This document shows positions 9,747 to 19,411 of a stretch of 64,000 bases of DNA, one piece after another. The notes below the pieces were generated by a model that did no database searches, had not been told where the DNA came from, and saw only the letters and a program-made list of their open reading frames with translations. The stretch is taken from the NCBI GenBank assembly GCA_017744915.1, contig JAGIAH010000009.1, forward strand, positions 572,682-636,681, read 5' to 3'. A program made the position numbers and the translations under genes. Position 1 is the first letter of the stretch, and every line of letters begins with the position of its first letter. The DNA is from Agrobacterium tumefaciens. Lineage in GTDB: Bacteria; Pseudomonadota; Alphaproteobacteria; Rhizobiales; Rhizobiaceae.

Positions 9747-10284
9747 GTTCCGCGGCCGGACACTGGCCGCGCCGAAATCGAATTCCATTCGTCCAACCAT
9801 CGACAGGACGCGGGAAAGCCTCTTCAACATTCTGAGCCACGCCTATCCGGAAAGTCTGGATGGCACGCGCGTTCTGGACGTTTTTGCCGGAACCGGCGCA
9901 GTGGGGCTGGAAGCCCTGTCGCGTGGCTGTCGCGTGGCGCTCTTCGTCGAAAACGGCGTCGAAGGCAGAGGGCTGCTTTGGGAAAATATCGATGCGCTGG
10001 GTCTGCATGGCCGCGCCCGCATTTTGCGGCGCGATGCCACCAAGCTCGGCGGCGTCAATAATATCGAGCCCTTCGATCTTCTCTTCGCCGATCCGCCCTA
10101 TGGCTACGGCCACGGCGAGAAGGCTTTCGCGGCAGCCCATGGCGGCGGCTGGCTGAACCCCGGTGCGCTCGCCATTCTGGAAGAGCGCGGCGATGTGGCG
10201 GTCAAGGTCGAGCCCGTGTTCAAGCTGCTCGAAAGCCGGATCTTCGGCGATACGAAGATGCATTTCTACCGCTACGAGCCCTGA
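9727..10284 (+). CDS. rsmD: 16S rRNA (guanine(966)-N2)-methyltransferase
   Basis: 185 residues, normal for RsmD. It methylates G966 of 16S rRNA with S-adenosylmethionine. Signatures: MRIVGGEFRGR at the start, the RPTIDRTRESLFNIL segment, SAM-binding LDVFAGTGAVGLEALSRG, and the catalytic DPPY in FADPPYGYG. It starts inside the end of the pseudouridine synthase gene (20 bp overlap), so translation is likely coupled. A 9 bp hairpin spans its stop codon. Confidence 0.95.
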   Translation: MRIVGGEFRGRTLAAPKSNSIRPTIDRTRESLFNILSHAYPESLDGTRVLDVFAGTGAVGLEALSRGCRVALFVENGVEGRGLLWENIDALGLHGRARILRRDATKLGGVNNIEPFDLLFADPPYGYGHGEKAFAAAHGGGWLNPGALAILEERGDVAVKVEPVFKLLESRIFGDTKMHFYRYEP

Positions 10285-10304
10285 CGGGAACTACCTTCCC
10301 GTCA
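10282..10304 (+). terminator. Hairpin at the rsmD stop, possible weak terminator
   Basis: TGACGGGAA, five bases, TTCCCGTCA forms a perfect 9 bp stem beginning at the rsmD stop codon. No T-run follows, so it may only stabilise the 3' end. Confidence 0.4.
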
Positions 10305-10373
10305 CGCCACGGTCTTGTCTTGTTTGCGCAATAGGCAGAGTCTTTACCGTGGTAACCTTTTTGGGTGTTTCGC

Positions 10374-11300
10374 ATGGAGCAGGCTGGCAACGAGAGCGTC
10401 ACGATCGTCCGCGCCGGGGAGGAAGTCCTCAAGGGCGATGGCGGGAGCGGCCATGAGCCGACCTTCGGACTGGCGCTCGGCGGCGGCGGCGCGCGTGGCA
10501 TCTGCCATATCAACGTCGTCGAGGCGCTGGATGAACTCGGCATCCGGCCCGTGATGCTCTCCGGTTCCTCCATCGGCTCCATCATCGGCGCTGGCATGGC
10601 GGCAGGCATGTCGGGCCGGGAAATCCGCGACTATACGCTTGAACTCATGGGCCGGAAGGGCTCGGTGGCCAACCGGCTCTGGAGCCTCGGTCCCGCATCG
10701 ATGCGCCATGCCGCCCATGGTTTTCGCCTTGGCCAGTTCAATCTCGAACTCATCCTTCATGCCCTGATGCCGCAGGCCTTGCCGAAGGATTTTTCTGAGC
10801 TCGCCATCCCGTTGAAGGTGATAACCACCGATTATTACGCCCAGACCGAAGTGGTGCTGGAAAGCGGCGAGATCATCCAGGCGCTGGCGGCATCCGCCGC
10901 CATTCCGGCGTTGTTCATGCCGGTGCGTATCGATGGCCGCATCATGATCGATGGCGGCATCTTCAATCCGGTGCCCTATGAACATCTGCTGGATCACGCC
11001 GATATCGTCATCGGCGTTGATGTGGTCGGCGGCCCGGAAGGTGACGGCACCACGATGCCGAACCGGCTGGACAGCCTGTTCGGCGCCAGCCAGTTGATGA
11101 TGCAGGCGGCGATTGCCCTGAAACTGAGGCTGCGCCCGCCGCATATCTTCCTGCGCCCGCCGGTGCACCGTTTCGGCGTGCTGGATTTCTTGAAGTCGGA
11201 AGAGGTGCTGAATGCTTCCGCCAGCATCAAGGACGATCTGAAACGGCAGATCGACATGCAGGTGGAGCTGTTTCATCGCGGGCAGGGCGTGGAGGCCTGA
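10374..11300 (+). CDS. Patatin-like phospholipase (RssA type)
   Basis: 308 residues. Serine lipase fold with the patatin catalytic dyad: the oxyanion-hole motif LALGGGGARG, the nucleophile elbow SGSSIGS, and the aspartate in MIDGGIFNPVP. No signal peptide or membrane segment, so probably cytosolic and acting on membrane lipids. A GTG three codons upstream (10365) is an alternative start; ATG 10374 was chosen as the stronger codon and both have weak ribosome-binding sites. It stands alone, convergent with the antiporter gene across a hairpin repeat. Substrate cannot be inferred. Confidence 0.9.
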   Translation: MEQAGNESVTIVRAGEEVLKGDGGSGHEPTFGLALGGGGARGICHINVVEALDELGIRPVMLSGSSIGSIIGAGMAAGMSGREIRDYTLELMGRKGSVANRLWSLGPASMRHAAHGFRLGQFNLELILHALMPQALPKDFSELAIPLKVITTDYYAQTEVVLESGEIIQALAASAAIPALFMPVRIDGRIMIDGGIFNPVPYEHLLDHADIVIGVDVVGGPEGDGTTMPNRLDSLFGASQLMMQAAIALKLRLRPPHIFLRPPVHRFGVLDFLKSEEVLNASASIKDDLKRQIDMQVELFHRGQGVEA

Positions 11301-11339
11301 GCGTTACATCCTGAACGGAGCGAGCGGGTGCCCATCGCT

Positions 11340-11364
11340 TCTTCTCCCCGGCCGGGAGAAGAAA
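11340..11364. repeat. Dispersed hairpin repeat, copy 1
   Basis: TTCTTCTCCC, five bases (CGGCC), GGGAGAAGAA: a perfect 10 bp stem between two convergent genes. The same arm sequence recurs in a longer 19 bp hairpin at 57473-57513, so this is one member of a dispersed family. It could act as a bidirectional transcription barrier here, although it has no T-run. Confidence 0.7.
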
Positions 11365-11401
11365 CAGGCGGCGCGCTCCCGGCTACGACCCCAAACTCAA
11401 T

Positions 11402-13228
11402 TCACAGCGAAACTTCCGTCTCGCTATCCTCCGCATCTTCCTCTTCCCGCCTCTCCGCCTTGTTCTTCGGTTTCATCAGCGGTTCCGGCTTCACCTCGCG
11501 CACCGGCTTGTTGTGCAGCATCTGCCGTCCGGCGGCGAGGCCTTCGACGGCCTGAAGCTCCAGCCGCTGTTCGTCACGTTCGCGGATGTCGTCGGAGATG
11601 GCGAGCGCCCTTTCGCCATCCATATCAAGCCCTTCCAGAATGCGCCTGCCGAACAGCAGGCCGGATTCCAGCGTCTCGCGGATTTCATATTCCACGCCCT
11701 TCTTTCTGAGGTCGAGGGAATGCACACGGTCATAGGAACGGGCATAGATGCGCACGCTTGGAAAATCCGACTGGATCATGTCGATGATACGATCGGTGAC
11801 CTCTTTCTTGTGGGTGCAGACGGCCACGAGATCGGCCCGCTCGATGCCGGCGGCGATCAGCACATCCTTGCGGGTGCCATCGCCGAAAAAGATGCGAAAA
11901 CCAAAACGGGCGGCCTGGCGAACGCGGTCGGCGGAGCTGTCGATGACAGTCACGTCGCGGCCGCCGGCGAGAAGAATCTGCGAGGCGATCTGGCCGAAAC
12001 GGGAAAAGCCGATCATCAGCACATCCGCGCCCGCCCCGTCGAAATCCTCCTCCAGCTTGTCCTCTTCCGCATCCTCCGCTGTCAGCCGCCGTGAAATTAC
12101 CGCGAGAACCGGCGTCAGCGCCATGGAAAGCGTGACGACGGCAACGAGGATAGAGGCCGTGGCCTGGGGAAACAGCCCGGAGGCCGCGGCCGTGGTGAAG
12201 AGGACGAAACCGAATTCGCCGCCCTGCGCCAGAAGCAGCGCGATGCGGCTCGATGCATAACGCGAGGAGCCCGCAATGCGGCAGAGGCCATAGATCAGGG
12301 CTGCCTTCACCGCCATCATCACCGGCACGGCGATCAGGATGAGGACGATGTGCTCATAAACGATATGGATGTGCAGCGACATGCCGACGGCCATGAAGAA
12401 CAGCGCCAGAAGCAGGCCACGGAACGGCTCGATATCGGCCTCCAGCTCATGCCGGTAGGAGGATTCCGACAGCATCAGCCCCGCCAGCAATGCCCCCATG
12501 CCCATGGAAAGCCCGACCGCTTCCATGATGGCGGCAGCGCCGATGACGACGAAAAGCGCAGCTGCGATCATCACTTCCCGCGCACCCGTGCGGGCGATGA
12601 TCTGGAACATCGGCGTCAGAAGATAGCGCCCGGCCAGCACCATGCCCGCCACCGCGACGATGGAGGCGATGAGATCGGATATCATCGAATCCGTCGGCAC
12701 ATCCGGGCGGTTGGAAAGAATGGTGACGAGGGCAAGAAGCGGCACGATGGCGAGATCCTGAAACAGCAGGATCGAGAAGGAGCGGTTGCCGTGCCGGGTG
12801 TTCATGTCGCCGTCATCGGCGAGGATCTGCAGCGCGAACGCGGTGGAGGAGAGCGCAAGGCCGAAACCCGCAACCACGCTTCCCCGCCAGTCGATCAGCC
12901 CGGCCCACCAGGCAATCGCCGCCAGCACGCTGCCGGTCACCAGCACCTGCGCCAGACCGAGCCCCAGAATATCGCGCCGCATCTGCCAGATGCGCGAGGG
13001 TTTCAGTTCGAGACCGATGATGAAGAGCAGGAAAACGACGCCGAGTTCCGAAACGTTGAAGATGTCCTTCGCATCTGTGACGAGGTGCAGGAAAGGGCCG
13101 ATGACGATGCCCGCCACCAGATAACCGAGCACGGTGCCGAGACCGAGTTTGCGGAAAATCGAGGCGGCAACGACCGCGCCCGCCAGAAGCAGCAATGGTT
13201 CGGAAAAGAGAGCATCGTGCTCAGTCAT
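11402..13228 (-). CDS. Kef/CPA2-type monovalent cation:proton antiporter
   Basis: 608 residues. The N-terminal two thirds are a multi-spanning Na+/H+-exchanger domain of the CPA2 family, with many hydrophobic helices, e.g. LGVVFLLFIIGLELKPSR and SSTAFALQILADDGD. It is followed by a cytosolic RCK/TrkA-N domain from about residue 410 (MIGFSRFGQIASQILLAGG, with the Rossmann glycines and VIDSS acidic strand end). It probably exports K+ or Na+ against protons, gated by NAD(H) or thiols like KefB/KefC. The C-terminus is a charged tail rich in Arg and Glu. ATG at 13228 (MTEHDALF) directly precedes the first membrane segment; a longer frame upstream lacks support. Confidence 0.92.
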   Translation of the reverse strand: MTEHDALFSEPLLLLAGAVVAASIFRKLGLGTVLGYLVAGIVIGPFLHLVTDAKDIFNVSELGVVFLLFIIGLELKPSRIWQMRRDILGLGLAQVLVTGSVLAAIAWWAGLIDWRGSVVAGFGLALSSTAFALQILADDGDMNTRHGNRSFSILLFQDLAIVPLLALVTILSNRPDVPTDSMISDLIASIVAVAGMVLAGRYLLTPMFQIIARTGAREVMIAAALFVVIGAAAIMEAVGLSMGMGALLAGLMLSESSYRHELEADIEPFRGLLLALFFMAVGMSLHIHIVYEHIVLILIAVPVMMAVKAALIYGLCRIAGSSRYASSRIALLLAQGGEFGFVLFTTAAASGLFPQATASILVAVVTLSMALTPVLAVISRRLTAEDAEEDKLEEDFDGAGADVLMIGFSRFGQIASQILLAGGRDVTVIDSSADRVRQAARFGFRIFFGDGTRKDVLIAAGIERADLVAVCTHKKEVTDRIIDMIQSDFPSVRIYARSYDRVHSLDLRKKGVEYEIRETLESGLLFGRRILEGLDMDGERALAISDDIRERDEQRLELQAVEGLAAGRQMLHNKPVREVKPEPLMKPKNKAERREEEDAEDSETEVSL

Positions 13229-13344
13229 GCGGGCGAACTTTCGAATAGGGTGGCGACAAAGCCGTCCGGAAGGAGAAAGCGGCGTTTCGCCCTTGATGCG
13301 GGGTTGCTGGCACAATAAATGGAACTGGAATGAAAGGCCAACTC

Positions 13345-14691
13345 ATGTCCTCAGAAATAGATTCTTCCAAACTTCTCGATCGCGCCAGCGAGCTTGTTGA
13401 TCTCGCCCGCGCCGCCGGCGCGGATGAGGCGGATGCCGTTGTCGTCCGCTCCCGCTCGCAATCGGTCGGCGTGCGGCTCGGCAAGGTGGAAAGCACCGAA
13501 TCCTCCGAAAGCGACGATTTTTCCCTGCGCGTCTTCGTGGGACGCCGGGTGGCGAGCGTTTCGGCCAATCCCGGCTTTGACTTGAAGACGCTGGCTGAAC
13601 GGGCCGTCGCTATGGCGAAGGTCTCGCCGGAAGACCCCTTTGCCTGCCTTGCGGAAAAGGAACGGCTGGCAACCTCCTATGACGATCTTGAGCTTTTCGA
13701 CGCGACGGAAGTCTCGGCGGATCAGCTGCGGGAGGCGGCACTTGCGGCGGAAGAGGCGGCGCTCTCGGTCAAGGGCGTCAGCAATTCCTCCGGTGCGGGC
13801 GCATCGAGCGGCATGGGCGGGCTCGTCCTCGCCACCTCGCACGGTTTTTCCGGCAGCTATATGGGCAGCCGCTTCAGCCGTTCGGTCAGCGTCATCGCCG
13901 GCGAAGGCACGAAGATGGAGCGTGACTACGACTTCGACAGCCGCCTTTATTACGCCGATCTCGATGCGGCCGAAGAGATAGGCCGCCGCGCCGGTGAAAA
14001 AGTCGTGCGGCGCGTCGGCCCGCGTCAGGTCGATACCGGCAGCAACATCACTGTGGTTTTCGATCCGCGTATCGCCCGTGGTTTTGTCGGCGCCATTGCC
14101 GGCGCGATCAACGGTGCGTCGGTTGCCCGCAAGACTAGCTTCCTGCGCGACAAGATGGGCCAGCAGGTTTTGAAAAAAGGCCTCCATCTCACTGACGATC
14201 CGCAGATCGTGCGCGGCCCGTCCTCCCGTCCTTTCGATGGCGAAGGTGTCCGGGGCGAGAAGATGACGATGATCGAGGATGGTGTGCTGAAACACTGGTT
14301 CCTCTCCACTTCGGCGGCGCGGGAACTCGGTCTTGAAACCAACGGCCGCGGCGTGCGTGGCGGCACGGCGGTCTCGCCGGCCTCCACCAATCTGGCGCTG
14401 GAGCCGGGCGATCTGTCGCCGGAGGAATTGCTGGCACAGGTTGGAACCGGCTTTTACGTCACCGAACTGATCGGCCACGGCGCCAATATGATCACGGGTG
14501 AATATAGCTGTGGTGCCAGCGGCTTCTGGATCGAGAATGGCGAAAAGACCTTTGCCGTGTCCGAGGTCACCATTGCGTCCAACCTGAAGGACATGTTCAT
14601 GCGGGTTACGCTGGCCAACGATATCGACCGCAAATACGGCGTTGCCGCACCGACGCTCGCCATCGAAGGCATGACGATCGCCGGCAAGTGA
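13345..14691 (+). CDS. pmbA: TldD/PmbA-family protein, TldE-like subunit
   Basis: 448 residues from ATG 13345; an in-frame ATG at 13330 would add five residues. ATG 13345 was preferred for the AAAGG nine bases upstream. PmbA/TldE pairs with TldD to form a metalloprotease acting on unfolded or modified peptides. As expected for the TldE partner I find no HExxxH zinc motif. Family landmarks include the SRFSRSVSVIAGEGT and GANMITGEYSCGASGFWIENG segments near the C-terminus. TldD is not in the window. It diverges from the antiporter gene and is followed by a CysQ-like gene after 93 bp. Confidence 0.93.
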   Translation: MSSEIDSSKLLDRASELVDLARAAGADEADAVVVRSRSQSVGVRLGKVESTESSESDDFSLRVFVGRRVASVSANPGFDLKTLAERAVAMAKVSPEDPFACLAEKERLATSYDDLELFDATEVSADQLREAALAAEEAALSVKGVSNSSGAGASSGMGGLVLATSHGFSGSYMGSRFSRSVSVIAGEGTKMERDYDFDSRLYYADLDAAEEIGRRAGEKVVRRVGPRQVDTGSNITVVFDPRIARGFVGAIAGAINGASVARKTSFLRDKMGQQVLKKGLHLTDDPQIVRGPSSRPFDGEGVRGEKMTMIEDGVLKHWFLSTSAARELGLETNGRGVRGGTAVSPASTNLALEPGDLSPEELLAQVGTGFYVTELIGHGANMITGEYSCGASGFWIENGEKTFAVSEVTIASNLKDMFMRVTLANDIDRKYGVAAPTLAIEGMTIAGK

Positions 14692-14784
14692 CGCGGCCTT
14701 TGGGTTGTTTTCGCCGGCGCTTTGTGTGCAAGTGCGAAGAGAAAAACGGGCGCGCCGTTCGAGGCGCGCGGAGAAGACGGCAAA

Positions 14785-15591
14785 ATGAACGATATGGCTG
14801 AGGCCCGCTGGGCCTCCGATCTGAGGCTGATCCTTAAAGCCGCCCGCAAGGCGGGCGAGACGGCGCTGGGTTTCTTCCGCAAGGATCCCGAGGTTTGGTG
14901 GAAGAATGGCGGGCTTTCGCCCGTCAGCGCGGCCGATTACGCCGCCAATGAAATCCTCGAAACCATCCTGCGTTCCGCCCGGCCGGATTATGGCTGGCTT
15001 TCGGAAGAGACGGATGACGACATCGAGAGGCTTTCCCGCTCCACCGTCTTCGTCGTCGATCCCATCGATGGCACGCGCGCCTTCATCGGCGGCCGGGATA
15101 CCTGGTGCGTCAGCGTCGCGGTTGTGCATGAGGGAAGGCCGGTGGCTGCGGCCCTGGTCGCACCGGCGCTTGCCGAGGAGTTTACCGCGGTTGAAGGCGG
15201 TGAAGCTCTGAAGAACGGGGCACCCGTTTTTGCCGCGCGCGAAAATGCCGGCATCTTCCATCTGGCAGCACCGGAAGATGTGATCACGCATCTTCCGGAA
15301 GAGGTGCGGGGCGGCGTCAAGCGCATTCCGCATGTGCCCTCGCTCGCCTATCGGCTGGCCATGGTGGCGGATGGCCGCATCGATGGAACGCTGGTCAAGG
15401 CCAACTCGCATGAGTGGGATCTCGCCGCCGCCGACCTGATCCTGGAGAGGGCGGGCGGGCGTCTTGTCGGCCTCGATGGCAAACCTCTGATGTATAATCG
15501 CCGCCAGGTGAACCACCCCGCATTGTGCGCCGCAGCAGATTATGCGCTGCCCGCACTTTTGAAAGCGTTTTCACATCTGTCTGACAGTTGA
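14785..15591 (+). CDS. Inositol monophosphatase-family protein, 3'(2'),5'-bisphosphate nucleotidase (CysQ) like
   Basis: 268 residues. Mg2+-dependent phosphatase of the IMPase superfamily: SEETDD, DPIDGTRAFIGG and SHEWDLAAADLILERAGG cover all three metal-site motifs. Members hydrolyse inositol phosphates, histidinol phosphate or PAP; the rhizobial order pmbA - this gene - DUF4170 - waaA is familiar, but substrate is not decided by sequence. ATG 14785 chosen for the GGAGAAGACGG shortly upstream; the frame is open further up but has no conserved content. Confidence 0.88.
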   Translation: MNDMAEARWASDLRLILKAARKAGETALGFFRKDPEVWWKNGGLSPVSAADYAANEILETILRSARPDYGWLSEETDDDIERLSRSTVFVVDPIDGTRAFIGGRDTWCVSVAVVHEGRPVAAALVAPALAEEFTAVEGGEALKNGAPVFAARENAGIFHLAAPEDVITHLPEEVRGGVKRIPHVPSLAYRLAMVADGRIDGTLVKANSHEWDLAAADLILERAGGRLVGLDGKPLMYNRRQVNHPALCAAADYALPALLKAFSHLSDS

Positions 15592-15652
15592 CGTTTGCCG
15601 GGAAATCCCGCAGATGAAGGCCTCTCTCAGCGTTTAAGAAAGAGATAAAGAC

Positions 15653-15892
15653 ATGACGGAAACTGGCAAACCGAAACAGCTGCTGCACCTCGTCTTCGGC
15701 GGCGAACTTGAAAACCTTCAGGATGTTCAGTTCCGGGATTTGAACGCACTCGATATCGTCGGCATCTATCCGGACTACGCTTCCGCGCTTACCGCATGGA
15801 AATCCAAGGCGCAGATGACGGTCGACAATGCCCATATGCGTTATTTTATCGTGCATATGCACCGTCTTCTCAATCCCGACGACAAAATTTGA
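15653..15892 (+). CDS. DUF4170 family small protein
   Basis: 79 residues, cytosolic, no cysteine. I recognise the family by its fixed size and the LVFGGELENLQDVQFRDL and VGIYPDYASALTAWKSKAQ segments. Function unknown. It lies 61 bp after the CysQ-like gene and 215 bp before waaA on the same strand, a conserved neighbourhood in Rhizobiaceae as I recall, suggesting a link with envelope biogenesis or simply a stable order. Confidence 0.85.
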   Translation: MTETGKPKQLLHLVFGGELENLQDVQFRDLNALDIVGIYPDYASALTAWKSKAQMTVDNAHMRYFIVHMHRLLNPDDKI

Positions 15893-16106
15893 GTCCTTTT
15901 CCCCTTGCGTTGTAATACTATTGGGTGAAGGCGGGTTTTCCCGTGATTCCTGCGCAAAAGGCGCAGGCCGGGAATACCAGGGCGAGAAAATGTGATCGCG
16001 CTTTCGTTTCCGATGACAAAAAATGACGCAATTTAAGAAGAAATAGGCGGCGACAACAACAAGAACAGGGGCAGGCATTGCGCGGAATGATCAAGGGCAG
16101 AATGTC

Positions 16107-17429
16107 ATGAGCAGCCGTATCGCACGTTTCGCTCTTTCCGGTTACCGGATCGCCGGTATCGCCGCTTATCCCTTTGCCAAGCCCTATCTTTCCTATCGGG
16201 CGGCGAAGGGCAAGGAAGACAAGCGCCGCCGGCTTGAACGTTTTGGTTATGCCAGCGCCGAGCGCCCGCGCGGGCCGCTCGTCTGGTTCCACGCCGCAAG
16301 TGTCGGCGAAACGCTTGCCCTCATCCCGCTGATCCGCGAAATCCGCAAGCGCGATATCTTCGTGCTTTTGACCACGGGCACCGTCACCTCGGCTGAGCTG
16401 ACCCGCACCCGGCTCGGCGACGACGTGATCCACCAATATGTGCCGCTCGACATCAAGATCGCGGTCAACCGCTTCCTCACCTATTGGGCGCCGGACGCGG
16501 CCATAACAGCGGAATCGGAAATCTGGCCGGTGACGATGATGGAACTGGAGCGCCGGCACATCCCGCAGATCCGCGTCAATGCACGGCTCTCCGACCGCTC
16601 CTTCGACCGCTGGAAAGCCCGGCATGATATTGCTGAATCGCTGTTTTCCAAGCTGGCGCTGGTGGTTGCGCAATCCGATCTCGATGCCGAGCGTTTCCGC
16701 GATCTCGGCTCCTGGCCGGTGGTGATTTCGGGTAACCTCAAGGGCGATACGGACCCGCCGCCCTGTGACGAGGCGCTGCTGGAGAGCTATCGCAAACAGG
16801 TCGGCAATCGTAAGACATGGGCGGCGATCTCCACCTTCGACGGCGAAGAAAAGGCTGCAGCCACGGTGCATGCGGCGATCAAGTCGCGCAACGGCCAGTT
16901 GACCATCATCGTGCCGCGCCATCCCGAGCGTGGCGATGAGGTGGAAGCCATGCTGAAGGGCATGAACCTTTCCGTCGCCCGCCGCAGCCGAAATGATGTG
17001 ATCACCCCGGAAACCGATATTTTCCTCGGCGATTCCATCGGCGAAATGGGGCTTTATCTGCGGCTGACCGAGCTTGCCTTTGTCGGCCGCTCGCTGACGG
17101 CGGAAGGCGGGCAGAACCCGCTGGAGCCGGCCATGCTCGGCTGCGCCGTCCTGTCGGGCGCGCATGTGCAGAATTTCCGCGAGGCGTATCAGAAGCTGAT
17201 CCGCGCCGGCGGCGGTCGTATCATCCGCGATGTCGAGATGCTGGCCAAAGCGGTGCATTATCTCTTGGTCAACGACAATGAGCGTTACAAGATGATCGAT
17301 GCCGGCAACCGGGTCATTCAGGACATGCGCGGCGCGCTTTCCTCCACGGTCAAGGCGCTGGAACCCTATATCAACCCGCTCACCGTCTCCGCCAAGCTGC
17401 AACCGCGGAGCGCCATCGGTTCATGGTAG
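16107..17429 (+). CDS. waaA: 3-deoxy-D-manno-octulosonic acid (Kdo) transferase
   Basis: 440 residues. It adds Kdo from CMP-Kdo to the lipid A precursor at the inner face of the cytoplasmic membrane. A weak N-terminal membrane anchor (about 8-25) is followed by the family signature VWFHAASVGETLALIPLIRE with the catalytic Glu, LLTTGTVTSAEL, and the C-terminal GT-B half with the GEMGLYLRLTELAFVG nucleotide-sugar segment. It overlaps the next HAD gene by 7 bp and lpxK follows, giving a Kdo/lipid A gene block. Confidence 0.95.
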   Translation: MSSRIARFALSGYRIAGIAAYPFAKPYLSYRAAKGKEDKRRRLERFGYASAERPRGPLVWFHAASVGETLALIPLIREIRKRDIFVLLTTGTVTSAELTRTRLGDDVIHQYVPLDIKIAVNRFLTYWAPDAAITAESEIWPVTMMELERRHIPQIRVNARLSDRSFDRWKARHDIAESLFSKLALVVAQSDLDAERFRDLGSWPVVISGNLKGDTDPPPCDEALLESYRKQVGNRKTWAAISTFDGEEKAAATVHAAIKSRNGQLTIIVPRHPERGDEVEAMLKGMNLSVARRSRNDVITPETDIFLGDSIGEMGLYLRLTELAFVGRSLTAEGGQNPLEPAMLGCAVLSGAHVQNFREAYQKLIRAGGGRIIRDVEMLAKAVHYLLVNDNERYKMIDAGNRVIQDMRGALSSTVKALEPYINPLTVSAKLQPRSAIGSW

Positions 17430-18160
17430 CGGATATCGAACTTGATGCGGCACAATCGATTGCCGCTGTGCTCTTCGACAAGGACGGCACGCTTTTGGGT
17501 TATGATGCCAGCTGGGGTCCGGTGAACCGCGAACTCGCGTCGATTGCCGCAAAGGGCGACGCCGCACTCGCCGACCGGCTTCTTGCGGCCTGCGGCATGG
17601 ACCCGATCACCGGTCATGTCGTACCGGACAGCCTGCTCGCCGCCGGCAATACGGCGGAAATCGCTGCCGGTCTGGTCGCCGCCGGCTCTCCCTGCGATGT
17701 CGTCGAACTGACGCAACGCCTCGACCGGCTGTTCACCGAGGCCGCGGATAAATCCGTGCCGGTCACCGATCTCAAGGCGTTTTTCGCAAGGTTGAAGGCG
17801 CGCGGCTACAAGCTCGGAATCGCCTCCAGCGACAATGAAAATTCCATCCGTCAGACGGCCATCCGCTTCGGTTTCGAAAGCGATATCGATTTCGTGGCAG
17901 GTTATGACAGCGGTTACGGCACCAAGCCGCAGCCCGGCATGGTTCTCGGTTTCTGCGCGGCCATCGGTTTTCCGCCTGAACGCGTGGCTGTTGTCGGCGA
18001 CAATAATCACGATCTGCATATGGCGAAAAATGCCGGCGCCGGTCTGCGCATCGCCGTGCTGACGGGAACGGGTTCGCGCGAAAGCCTTGGTGCGGATGCG
18101 GATTATTGTTTCGACGATATCACCGGGCTCGAAGCCCTGCTGCCGGAACGGGCGGTCTAG
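17423..18160 (+). CDS. HAD-family hydrolase, phosphoglycolate-phosphatase-like
   Basis: 245 residues. Haloacid-dehalogenase fold with all motifs: FDKDGTLLGYDASWG (nucleophile Asp and second Asp), IASSDNENS, KPQPGM and VVGDNNHDLHMAKNAG. Most similar in style to Gph-type phosphatases, but the substrate is unknown. The start overlaps the end of waaA by 7 bp and lpxK follows 204 bp later, so a role connected with Kdo or lipid A phosphate chemistry is possible; that is inference from position only. Confidence 0.88.
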   Translation: MVADIELDAAQSIAAVLFDKDGTLLGYDASWGPVNRELASIAAKGDAALADRLLAACGMDPITGHVVPDSLLAAGNTAEIAAGLVAAGSPCDVVELTQRLDRLFTEAADKSVPVTDLKAFFARLKARGYKLGIASSDNENSIRQTAIRFGFESDIDFVAGYDSGYGTKPQPGMVLGFCAAIGFPPERVAVVGDNNHDLHMAKNAGAGLRIAVLTGTGSRESLGADADYCFDDITGLEALLPERAV

Positions 18161-18175
18161 GAAGAGCCCAGCTTC

Positions 18176-18249
18176 CGTCATTCCGGCTTGAGCCGGAATC
18201 CAGCCAGCCCAGGTTCTTGGGCTGAAAAGAGTCCTTTCCGCCGCGCGGA
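18176..18249 (+). repeat. Dispersed palindromic repeat, truncated copy
   Basis: Begins CGTCATTCCGGCTTGAGCC and contains the inner hairpin CAGCCCAGG/CTTGGGCTG. It aligns along its length with the left two thirds of the element at 36966-37079 but lacks the right terminal arm. It fills much of the 204 bp gap between the HAD gene and lpxK; I see nothing else in that gap. Confidence 0.8.
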
Positions 18250-18364
18250 CGCGAAAACCCGTCTATTCCATTTTTGCAATTTACGGTTTTTTCTGGCAAA
18301 CAACCCCCTGACGTATGACATCCGAACGGAATGCCGTGGGCGACGCGGCCGGGAGCGGGAATAG

Positions 18365-19411
18365 ATGGTTTCTGAAGCGCCGCCCTTCTGGTGGCAGAAA
18401 GCAGGTTGGCAGGCATGGATCCTGTCACCTTTTTCGCTTCTCTACGGCAAGGTCGCCGGCCGGCGCATGCGGACGGCAAAACGGGCGAGCGTTCCCGTTC
18501 CGGTCATCTGCATCGGCAACTTCACGGTCGGCGGGGCAGGCAAGACACCGACGGCGATAGCCGTTGCCAGAGCCGCGCTTGCACGGGGAATGAAGCCCGG
18601 TTTCCTCAGCCGCGGTTATGGCGGCACGCTTGACGTCACCACACTTGTCGATGCGCAGCACCACCGCGCCGCCGATGTCGGCGATGAGCCTCTTCTTCTG
18701 GCGCGTGAGGCGGTGACGGTGATTTCACGCAGACGCGTGGAGGGCGCACACCGGCTGGTGAAGGAAGGCGTTGATCTCATCATCATGGATGATGGTTTCC
18801 AGAGCGCCCGCCTGACGCTGGATTACGCGCTGGTCGTCATCGATACGGTGCGCGGCATCGGCAATGGCCATCTCGTGCCCGGCGGCCCGGTGAGGGCGCC
18901 GCTGGCAGAACAGATGCGGCAGATGACCGGACTGTTGAAGGTTGGGAAGGGTCACGCGGCGGATCCTCTGGTAAGGCAGGCGGCAAAGGCCGCCAAGCCC
19001 GTCTTCGTCGCCGCGATTACGCCGCAGGAGCCTGAGGATTTCCGGGGAAAGCGCGTGCTGGCTTACGCCGGCATAGCCGATCCGGCGAAATTCTATCGCA
19101 CCGTCGAGGCGCTGGGCGGCGATATCGTGCTGAGCCGCTCCTTCCCGGATCATCACCATTTCAGCGATGACGAAATCGACGATCTCCTCAAGGATGCCCG
19201 CAGGGAGAATTTGCAGCTGGTGACGACCGCCAAGGATGCGGTGCGGCTCAACGGGCATCACGGCCGGGCGGAAGAGCTGCTGTGGAACAGTCAGGTGATC
19301 GAGATCGACATGGTGTTCGATGATCCCAATGCGGCTTCGACGATTATCGAGACGGCGGTGGCAAACTGCCGGGTACGCCTGCTGCGGGACAATGGGCGTT
19401 CGTCGCTTTAG
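18365..19411 (+). CDS. lpxK: Tetraacyldisaccharide 4'-kinase
   Basis: 348 residues. Membrane-associated kinase placing the 4'-phosphate on the lipid A precursor. The P-loop is seen as [20 protein letters not shown] near residues 50-68, with [15 protein letters not shown], the family's DDGFQ motif, further on. An N-terminal amphipathic or hydrophobic stretch ([14 protein letters not shown]) fits membrane anchoring. It follows waaA and the HAD gene. Start ATG 18365 gives the conserved SEAPPFWW N-terminus. Confidence 0.96.
   Translation: MVSEAPPFWWQKAGWQAWILSPFSLLYGKVAGRRMRTAKRASVPVPVICIGNFTVGGAGKTPTAIAVARAALARGMKPGFLSRGYGGTLDVTTLVDAQHHRAADVGDEPLLLAREAVTVISRRRVEGAHRLVKEGVDLIIMDDGFQSARLTLDYALVVIDTVRGIGNGHLVPGGPVRAPLAEQMRQMTGLLKVGKGHAADPLVRQAAKAAKPVFVAAITPQEPEDFRGKRVLAYAGIADPAKFYRTVEALGGDIVLSRSFPDHHHFSDDEIDDLLKDARRENLQLVTTAKDAVRLNGHHGRAEELLWNSQVIEIDMVFDDPNAASTIIETAVANCRVRLLRDNGRSSL

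Noticed and set aside
8657..9796. Pro/Ser/Arg-rich antisense frames opposite the pseudouridine synthase tail
   Set aside because: They arise from the repetitive sense-strand tail.
13351..15516. 721-codon antisense frame across pmbA and the CysQ-like gene
   Set aside because: Both sense genes have full family motifs; this is a codon-bias shadow spanning two genes.
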